The notes beneath the pieces were generated by a model. The model saw nothing but the letters and a program-made list of their open reading frames with translations, was not told where the DNA came from and searched no databases. Shown one piece after another: positions 40,334-46,717 of a stretch of 64,000 bases of DNA. The position numbers and the translations under genes are program-made. The first letter of the stretch is position 1. Each line of letters starts with the position of its first letter. The DNA is taken from the NCBI RefSeq assembly GCF_032191775.1, contig NZ_CP132507.1, positions 1,327,001 to 1,391,000 of the forward strand, in the 5' to 3' direction. The DNA is from Rhodoferax mekongensis (lineage in GTDB: Bacteria > Pseudomonadota > Gammaproteobacteria > Burkholderiales > Burkholderiaceae_C).

Positions 40334-43300
40334 ATGCAAGCCCCCAAGCCCATCAAGCCCCAGCCGCCGGTAGCCACCACGCCACCGGCCTATGCCGAGC
40401 TGCATTGCCTCTCCAATTTCAGCTTCCAGCGCGGTGCCTCGCAGCCGGAGGAGCTGGTGGAGCGGGCGCACCGGCTCGGGTATGCGGCGCTGGCCATTAC
40501 CGACGAGTGTTCGGTCGCCGGGGTGGTGCGCGCGCATGGCGAGGCGCAGCGCTTGGGGCTCCAGCTGCTGCCGGGGGCGGAGTTTGCAGTGCCTTACCCG
40601 GCTGCGCAGGGTGGTGTGGCGGTGGGGGCCAGCTTCACCGTGGTGGTGTTGCCGCACAACCTGCAGGGCTGGGGCAACCTGTGCGAGTTCATCACCCGCG
40701 CGCGCATGGCGGCGCCCAAGGGCGATTACCGGGTCGCTTGGTTGGGGCAGCCAGACGCCTCGCCCTGGCACACGCTGCGGCATTGCGAGGTGCTGCTGCA
40801 TCTGCCCCTTGCTATCAAAACAGAAGCTGCTTGCGCAATAGCGATGAGCGCTAGAGGCCTTTTTGGTATCAATTCTTGGCTGTCGGTCACTGCGGGTCTG
40901 GGCGGCATGCAGGCTTGGGAGCGGGCGCACTGGCAGCAGATTGCGGCGGTGAGCGGGCTGGCCCCACTTGCCACCGGGCAGGTGCGCATGCACACCCGCT
41001 CGCGCAAGCCGCTGCACGATGTGCTGACCGCCGTGCGCTGCGGCCTGCCGGTGGTGCAGTGCGGCTTTGCGCTGCAGGCCAATGCCGAGCACCACCTGCG
41101 CAGTCGCGCCCGGCTCGCGGCCCTATTCACCCCCGACGAGTTGGCCCACACGCTGGTGGTGGCGGGGCGCTGCAGCTTCACGCTGGATGCGCTGCGCTAC
41201 CAGTACCCCATGGAGGCGGTGCTGCCCGGCCACACCCCGGCGCAGACCCTGCGCCAGTACACCGAAGCGGGCGCTTTGGAGCGCTACCCACCAGCCACGC
41301 ACCCCCATGGCATGCCACCCAACGTGCGCACGCAGGTAGAGCATGAGTTGGCCCTGATTGCCGACATGCAGTACGAGATGTACTTCCTGACCGTGCACGA
41401 CCTGGTGCGCTTTGCGCGGGGGCGCGGCATTCTGTGCCAGGGGCGCGGCTCGGCGGCGAACTCTGCGGTCTGCTACTGCCTGGGCGTGACCGAGGTGGAC
41501 CCCAGCCGCATGAACGTGCTGTTTGAGCGCTTCATCTCCAAGGAGCGCGACGAGCCACCCGATATTGACGTCGACTTTGAGCACCAGCGGCGCGAAGAGG
41601 TCATCCAGTACATCTACGCCAAATATGGCCGCGAGCGTGCCGCCATTACCGCCGTGGTGGCAAGTTACCGCCCGCGCAGCGCGCTGCGCGATGTGGGGCG
41701 GGCGCTGGAGATTCCTGAGGTGCTGATTACGGCCATGGCCAAGGAGCACCCCGGCATGTACAGCCGTGCGGTACTGGTGGAGCGGCTGCAGGATGCTATC
41801 GAAAAAGTAGCTGGTTGCGCAGATTCTGCGGGCGCTAGGGGTGGTTTTGATGCTCAATCTCCGGCGTGCAGCGTGGGGGCCGGGAGCCAGAGCGGCAGGG
41901 CGCCCAGCTCCGTGTCCCCCGCCCGCGTTGCGGGCTCCTCCTTGACCTACGCTGAACGCCCTGCCGCTCTGGCTCCCTCAGGTGGCGTCGCTGAGCGGGG
42001 TGGTTCTTTTGGGACTGGTTCGCAAGCATCGGCCCCTCGCGGTCTGCTGGTGGACGGTTCGCCCCTGCCGCCTTTGCGCCGCCTGCAACTCTGGCTGGAC
42101 CTGGCCACACAGCTGCAACGCTTCCCTCGCCACCTCAGCCAACACGTAGGCGGCTTTGTGCTCACGCAAGGCCCGCTGACGCGGCTGGTGCCGGTGGAAA
42201 ACGCGTCCATGCCAGACCGCTCTGTCATTCAGTGGGACAAGGACGACCTGGACGCGGTGGGCCTCTTGAAAGTGGATGTGCTGGCCCTGGGCATGCTCAG
42301 CGCCATACGCCGCTGCCTGCACCTGATCGGCCAGTGGCGCGGCACGCCCATGCGCATGCAAGACGTGCCCGCCGAAGACCCTGCCACCTACGCCATGATT
42401 TGCCAGGCGGACACGGTGGGCGTGTTCCAGATTGAGAGCCGCGCGCAAATGAGCATGCTGCCGCGCCTGAAGCCGCAGTGCTTTTACGACCTGGTGGTGG
42501 AGGTGGCCATCGTGCGGCCAGGGCCGATTCAGGGGGGCATGGTCCACCCGTATCTGAAGGCGCGTGCCAACCCGCAGGCGGTGACGTATGCATCCCCCGG
42601 CTTGGAAGAGGCGTTGAAGCGCACCTTGGGTGTGCCGATTTTTCAGGAGCAGGTGATGCAAATCGCCATGGCGGCTGCCGACTTCACGGCGGGCGAGGCC
42701 GACCAGCTGCGCCGCTCCATGGCCGCCTGGAAGCGCAAGGGCGGTGTGGGCAAGTTCTACGAACGGTTGGTGGGCGGCATGCTTAAAAACGGCTACACGC
42801 AAGACTTTGCCGACACGCTGTTCAAGCAGATTGAGGGCTTTGGCGAATACGGCTTTCCTGAGAGCCATGCAGCCAGTTTTGCGCTGTTGGTGTACGTGAG
42901 CTGCTGGCTCAAGCGGCATGAGCCAGCTTGCTTTCTGGCGGCCATGCTCAACAGCCAGCCGCTGGGCTTTTACGGACCAGCACAGCTGGTGCAAGACGCC
43001 CGCCGCCATGGCGTGGAAGTGCGTGCGGTCGATGTGCTGCACAGCGCGTGGGACTGCACGCTGGAACAGCCGCAAGCGCAACGCCCCACCGCAAATGGAT
43101 GGGCGCTGCAAACCCAACCTGCCATCCGATTGGGGCTGCGCATGGTGAGTGGCTTGCAGAGAGAAGTGGCCGAGCGCATCTGCGCGGAGCGGAAAAACGG
43201 ACTCTTCAACAGCACCCAAGACCTGGCTCTGCGCTGCGCCCTCGATGCAGGTGACCTCAAAGCGCTGGCCAGTGCCGATGCCCTCATCAGCCTCAGCGGT

Positions 43301-43834
43301 CACCGCCGCCAGCAGGTGTGGGACGCCTCCGCGCTGCGCCCCGCGCCCGCGCTGCTACAAGGGGTGCCGATTGAGGAAGAGGTGTTGGCGCTGCCCCCGG
43401 CCGACGAGGGCGAAGAAGTGACCTTCGACTACGCGGCTACCGGCCTCACTTTGCGCTCCCACCCCTTGCTACTATTGCGCGAGCAGCTATCAAAACAGAA
43501 GCTGCTCACGGCGGCCCAGATGCGCGATTACCCCAGCGGTCGCCTGGTGCGCGCCTGCGGCATCGTCACCGCACGGCAGCAACCGGGCACCGCCAAAGGC
43601 GTGGTGTTCGTGACGCTGGAGGACGAGACCGGCAGCGTGAACATCATCGTCTGGAAAGCGGTGAAAGAGCAGTTCCGCGACGCGGTGTACCGCGCCCGGC
43701 TGATGGCGGTCTACGGCGTGTGGCAGCGTGACGAGGCCACCGGCGGCCAAGTCCGCCATGTGATTGCCAAGCGCGTGGTGGACATGACGCACCTGCTGGG
43801 TGAACTGGCGACGACTAGCCGAGACTTTCACTGA
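40334..43834 (+). CDS. dnaE2: Error-prone DNA polymerase III alpha subunit DnaE2 (ImuC)
   Basis: A 1166-residue C-family polymerase. The PHP domain opens with YAELHCLSNFSFQRGASQPE, the catalytic aspartates are in PDIDVDF (D410 and D412 region) and in LLKVDVLALG (D648), and an OB domain lies near the end (GVVFVTLEDETGSVNIIVW). It is the polymerase of the SOS mutasome with ImuA and ImuB. Family members are about 1050 residues; here residues about 488-575 are extra, made of repeat DNA (41795-41840) plus a second inverted-repeat element. Residues 160-176 are also repeat-encoded. The ATG follows the LexA box by 5 bases with no ribosome site, so leaderless translation is possible. Confidence 0.95.
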   Translation: MQAPKPIKPQPPVATTPPAYAELHCLSNFSFQRGASQPEELVERAHRLGYAALAITDECSVAGVVRAHGEAQRLGLQLLPGAEFAVPYPAAQGGVAVGASFTVVVLPHNLQGWGNLCEFITRARMAAPKGDYRVAWLGQPDASPWHTLRHCEVLLHLPLAIKTEAACAIAMSARGLFGINSWLSVTAGLGGMQAWERAHWQQIAAVSGLAPLATGQVRMHTRSRKPLHDVLTAVRCGLPVVQCGFALQANAEHHLRSRARLAALFTPDELAHTLVVAGRCSFTLDALRYQYPMEAVLPGHTPAQTLRQYTEAGALERYPPATHPHGMPPNVRTQVEHELALIADMQYEMYFLTVHDLVRFARGRGILCQGRGSAANSAVCYCLGVTEVDPSRMNVLFERFISKERDEPPDIDVDFEHQRREEVIQYIYAKYGRERAAITAVVASYRPRSALRDVGRALEIPEVLITAMAKEHPGMYSRAVLVERLQDAIEKVAGCADSAGARGGFDAQSPACSVGAGSQSGRAPSSVSPARVAGSSLTYAERPAALAPSGGVAERGGSFGTGSQASAPRGLLVDGSPLPPLRRLQLWLDLATQLQRFPRHLSQHVGGFVLTQGPLTRLVPVENASMPDRSVIQWDKDDLDAVGLLKVDVLALGMLSAIRRCLHLIGQWRGTPMRMQDVPAEDPATYAMICQADTVGVFQIESRAQMSMLPRLKPQCFYDLVVEVAIVRPGPIQGGMVHPYLKARANPQAVTYASPGLEEALKRTLGVPIFQEQVMQIAMAAADFTAGEADQLRRSMAAWKRKGGVGKFYERLVGGMLKNGYTQDFADTLFKQIEGFGEYGFPESHAASFALLVYVSCWLKRHEPACFLAAMLNSQPLGFYGPAQLVQDARRHGVEVRAVDVLHSAWDCTLEQPQAQRPTANGWALQTQPAIRLGLRMVSGLQREVAERICAERKNGLFNSTQDLALRCALDAGDLKALASADALISLSGHRRQQVWDASALRPAPALLQGVPIEEEVLALPPADEGEEVTFDYAATGLTLRSHPLLLLREQLSKQKLLTAAQMRDYPSGRLVRACGIVTARQQPGTAKGVVFVTLEDETGSVNIIVWKAVKEQFRDAVYRARLMAVYGVWQRDEATGGQVRHVIAKRVVDMTHLLGELATTSRDFH
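40811..40859 (+). repeat. Dispersed repeat copy inside dnaE2, PHP region
   Basis: It starts GCTATCAAAA, carries AGCTGCTTGCGCAATAGC and ends GAGCGCTAGAGGCC. It reads AIKTEAACAIAMSARG in the dnaE2 frame, at a loop of the PHP domain where the family is variable. Confidence 0.85.
41795..41840 (+). repeat. Dispersed repeat copy inside dnaE2 at the start of an insertion
   Basis: It starts GCTATCGAAAAAGTAGCTGG, then TTGCGCAGATTC, and ends GGGCGCTAGGGG. It reads AIEKVAGCADSAGARG in frame and directly precedes the inverted-repeat element at 41882. Confidence 0.85.
41882..41977. repeat. Perfect 21-bp inverted repeat element inserted in dnaE2
   Basis: The arms at 41882-41902 and 41957-41977 are exact reverse complements over 21 bases (left arm starts GGGAGCCAGAGCGG). 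The 54-base interior contains a nested hairpin, GCCCGC-GTT-GCGGGC. The element is read through in frame as a low-complexity Ser/Ala/Gly peptide. Family alignment by eye suggests the whole insertion runs from about 41795 to 42060. Confidence 0.85.
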
Positions 43835-43853
43835 GTGCGGCGTATGCGCCGGA

Positions 43854-44450
43854 TCAGAACTTGCGCCTGAAGCCGAAGCTCAAAAAATCTTCCCCGTTGG
43901 CGCCATAGTTGTTCAGCAGGTCGTAGATGGCGCAGCGGTGGTGCAAGCGCACAAAGAACTCACTGTCTTTGGATTGAGGGCGCGAAAACGCGGCTTCTAC
44001 AAACAAAAAGTTCAGCGTACGGCTGCCGCGCCCATCGGGTCCCCGCTCCATCGGGCCGACTTGGCTGGTATAGGAGTAGCCCAAGGGCGCCAGACGAATG
44101 TCTGTGCGTAGCGTGTCGCGCCAGGGCAGCCCGCTCCACCGCAGGGCGGGCGCCACTGCGATCTCGGTCAGATTGGCCATGCCGGCTTGCTGACCCAGCA
44201 TGCCGTCAAGTTCAATGGCAATCGGCCACTCGCTATGCCTCCACAGCGTTTTGCTGCCAGTCACAGCCAGCATGTAGTGCTCCGCATAGTTCGCGCGTCC
44301 TGCCAGTGCACCGGCGGGCTCCGCATCGTGATATTTGCCCGCATAGACGCCGATGCTCCAGTCTGATTCATCGGCATGGGCAGCAGTAGTAGCTGATAGG
44401 ACAAACATCCATACCAACCAGGACAACGATGGCCGGAGCAAATGAAGCAT
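43854..44450 (-). CDS. Secreted outer-membrane beta-barrel protein, PagL/acyloxyacyl-hydrolase-like
   Basis: A 198-residue protein with a signal peptide (cleavage after AHA, residue about 26), alternating hydrophobic strands and a C-terminal aromatic residue (FGFRRKF), as in outer-membrane barrels. FFVRLHHRCAIYDLLNNYG near the end resembles the His-containing region of the lipid A 3-O-deacylase PagL family, but the catalytic His-Ser pair (HxSN) is not clearly kept: Cys-Ala stands where Ser is common. It may be a barrel of related fold without that activity. It is convergent with dnaE2. Confidence 0.65.
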   Translation of the reverse strand: MLHLLRPSLSWLVWMFVLSATTAAHADESDWSIGVYAGKYHDAEPAGALAGRANYAEHYMLAVTGSKTLWRHSEWPIAIELDGMLGQQAGMANLTEIAVAPALRWSGLPWRDTLRTDIRLAPLGYSYTSQVGPMERGPDGRGSRTLNFLFVEAAFSRPQSKDSEFFVRLHHRCAIYDLLNNYGANGEDFLSFGFRRKF

Positions 44451-44681
44451 AGGTGCAATTGGCAGTTGATAGGGAGGATGCTATTCAGACATCAAGGGCT
44501 AGCGCAAATGGAACTTCCAATGTCCGCATATTCGTCGGGGAGAAGCCTGCCCTAGTCCAAACGGACAGACTGAGAGTGCGCAAGCGCACGGAGGCAACAA
44601 GCCCTGGGCAAAACAATGATCACGAGTGCTCAAGGTGCCACCTTGATGCCAGCTCAACCAACCCATCCTCCGGAGCTCCCC

Positions 44682-45221
44682 ATGAAATTGAAAGCCCTCA
44701 CCCTTGCCGCCACAGCGGCGCTCTGCCTTGCGGCCAATGTACAAGCCGGCACCATGAACGTGTCCCTGAACCAAACGGCGCCCGGTTATTGGCAGGCGGA
44801 TTTTTACTCTAACAATTTGACCGGTCCGTTGTTGGGCGGGTTCGTGGGTGTTCCCGGCACGGACACCATCTCATTCCAGGGAAACAATGTGCCATGGGAG
44901 GCCGGTCAGTACTACGTCGAGTTGAATTTCATGGAGAAGGCGAGTGGCAGCACACCAACCATCGATCCCATCACGGTGACATCAGCGACCCTGAACTCGA
45001 TTCCGGTGAGCTACATCGCCAAGCGTTCATTCGACGTGGATGGCACCACACAGCCGCCCTTTATCTTGAATATCAACGGCTACACCAATGCGCCCATGGC
45101 GGGATATCACGGTTCGATTTCTATCACTGCCGTTCCGGAGCCTGAAACCTATGCCATGTTGTTGGCGGGTCTGGGGCTGATGGGTGCCATTGCCCGCCGC
45201 CGTAAGGCCAAAAACATGTAA
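44682..45221 (+). CDS. PEP-CTERM sorted extracellular protein
   Basis: A 179-residue exported protein with a signal peptide (cleavage after VQA), a beta-rich middle with FYSNNLTGPLLGGF and RSFDVDG segments, and a C-terminal PEP-CTERM tail VPEPETYAMLLAGLGLMG plus an Arg/Lys-rich end. The tail is almost the same as in the protein at 34193, in DNA as well as in peptide. A GGAG precedes the ATG at 44682. A terminator follows it. The function of the body is unknown. Confidence 0.9.
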   Translation: MKLKALTLAATAALCLAANVQAGTMNVSLNQTAPGYWQADFYSNNLTGPLLGGFVGVPGTDTISFQGNNVPWEAGQYYVELNFMEKASGSTPTIDPITVTSATLNSIPVSYIAKRSFDVDGTTQPPFILNINGYTNAPMAGYHGSISITAVPEPETYAMLLAGLGLMGAIARRRKAKNM

Positions 45222-45246
45222 GCTGCAAACCTGCGCCTTACTCATC

Positions 45247-45271
45247 AGCGGGCCATCCGGCCCGCTTTTTT
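45247..45271 (+). terminator. Intrinsic terminator after the PEP-CTERM gene
   Basis: An 8-bp stem AGCGGGCC/GGCCCGCT with a 4-base loop, followed by a T6 tract, 25 bases after the stop codon. Confidence 0.92.
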
Positions 45272-45340
45272 CACGGCCGCCCACTGTTGCCGGTGTAGGA
45301 TGCCCACAGGGAGTCCCACCCACTCTGCGAGGCCTGCGCG

Positions 45341-46300
45341 ATGACTGATACCACCCAACTGGAAGCCAAGGTGTTGCTGCTGGAGCACGATGCCCAGCAG
45401 TGCAAAGTGCTTACCGATTTTTGTGATTCCGTGGGCCTGATGCCCTTGTTGCGTACCTCGCACGATGCCCTTGCATGCCTGGAGCAGCACAAGGACTTGG
45501 CTGGTGTACTGCTGGCCGAAGACCTGCCTTGCGGTAACCGTGACGCGCTGCACTTGGCTGAGTCCATTCACCGCTTGCGGCCTGAGCTGCCCATCTTTCT
45601 CCGTCGTACCGCCAGTGGAGACCTGGATGCGCTGTACCGTGAATTCATCCGTTACCCATGGAGCACCGGCGACGTCGAGCAATTACGCGCCGGCGTGGAG
45701 CGGTCGATATTCAGCCTGCGCTACCCCACTGCTCTGGTGGAAGGCATTGTGGATTTGACGCTGACTTCCATGCGCTCCATGTTCCCGAACGCCAACGTGA
45801 CGGCCGAGCCACCTTATGTAGTGCACGACCGCATCATCCATGGCGAAGTGTCCACCATCATTCCGATCGAAAGCACCTGGTGCCGCGGCTACATGATGTT
45901 GCAAACCGAAGAAAGTGCACTGCGCCAGGGCATGCTCAAGGGTTTCAGCTACGAGGGGGTGGGCGGTGAGCTTAACTTTCGCGACCTCAACAACATGCTG
46001 GGCGAAACCACCAATCTGATCTGGGGTGCTTTCAAAAACCGCTACATTGCCCCTGTAGGTACTGCCACGCAGCTGGCCCAGGTGCCGATTGTGATCAACC
46101 ATGCGCACAAATACATCTCTTTCGGGTCGCCCGATCCGCAGTTGTGTATTCGCTATTCGCTGTCGGAGTCCGGTCGGCGCGGTGGCCAGCCGCTGGTGAT
46201 CGTGCAGCGGTTTATATTCAACCTCCATTGGTCACCCGAGCAATTCGCAGAATACGCAGCGTCAAGCTCCAGCGATGCCGGTGAACTGGATCTGTTTTAA
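45341..46300 (+). CDS. Pseudo-receiver and CheX-like phosphatase domain protein
   Basis: A 319-residue protein with two parts. Residues about 9-115 look like a response-regulator receiver (VLLLEHDAQQ...) but the phosphoacceptor position is Ala: in VLLAEDLP the residue four before the Pro is Ala, not Asp. Residues about 130-300 resemble the CheC/CheX fold, with the phosphatase motif E-x-x-N in MLGETTNLIWGAFKN. CheX removes phosphate from CheY-P. A CheY-like gene follows after 45 bases, so the two probably act together. No other chemotaxis gene is near. Confidence 0.75.
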   Translation: MTDTTQLEAKVLLLEHDAQQCKVLTDFCDSVGLMPLLRTSHDALACLEQHKDLAGVLLAEDLPCGNRDALHLAESIHRLRPELPIFLRRTASGDLDALYREFIRYPWSTGDVEQLRAGVERSIFSLRYPTALVEGIVDLTLTSMRSMFPNANVTAEPPYVVHDRIIHGEVSTIIPIESTWCRGYMMLQTEESALRQGMLKGFSYEGVGGELNFRDLNNMLGETTNLIWGAFKNRYIAPVGTATQLAQVPIVINHAHKYISFGSPDPQLCIRYSLSESGRRGGQPLVIVQRFIFNLHWSPEQFAEYAASSSSDAGELDLF

Positions 46301-46345
46301 GCAACTCAAAGCGTCAACTTCGGTGCGGATGGGAAGAGGGTAGAG

Positions 46346-46717
46346 ATGGCGAATGTTCTGGTGGTGGACGATTCCAGCACGATGCGGGAAATCGTTTCCG
46401 GCTACTTAAACAAACACGGTTTTGATGTGGCACTTGCCACGGATGGTCGCGATGGTTTGGTCCAGCTGAAGGCTGACCCCGGCATCAAGCTGGTGGTCAG
46501 TGATATCAACATGCCCAACATGGACGGCTTGGCCATGGCCGACAAAATCCGCAACGAGCTGGGCAACAAGTCAGTGCACATCATCATGCTCACCACCGAG
46601 GACAACCCGGTCATGCGCGAGCGCGGCCGTGCCATCGGCGTGACCGGATGGATCGTCAAGCCCTTCCGCGGTGATGCGGTACTCGGGCCATTCAAGAAGT
46701 TCTGCGGCATTACTTAA
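46346..46717 (+). CDS. CheY-like single-domain response regulator
   Basis: A 123-residue stand-alone receiver. The acidic pair is in VLVVDDSSTMRE, the phosphoacceptor Asp in VVSDINMPNMDG, the Thr in IIMLTTED and the Lys in WIVKPFRG, so all catalytic residues are intact. It should signal through protein contacts only. It lies 45 bases after the CheX-like gene and overlaps the tail of the convergent DUF3857 gene by 8 bases. Confidence 0.93.
   Translation: MANVLVVDDSSTMREIVSGYLNKHGFDVALATDGRDGLVQLKADPGIKLVVSDINMPNMDGLAMADKIRNELGNKSVHIIMLTTEDNPVMRERGRAIGVTGWIVKPFRGDAVLGPFKKFCGIT

Noticed and set aside
41978..43303. 441-codon open frame antisense to dnaE2
   Set aside because: Same GC-driven effect; low-complexity His/Ala/Gln peptide without motifs, while the sense strand encodes a clear polymerase.
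43486..43506. Possible repeat copy near the dnaE2 3' end (GCTATCAAAACAGAAGCTGC)
   Set aside because: The match stops after the left half, and the protein length there is normal for DnaE2, so it is either a remnant or chance.
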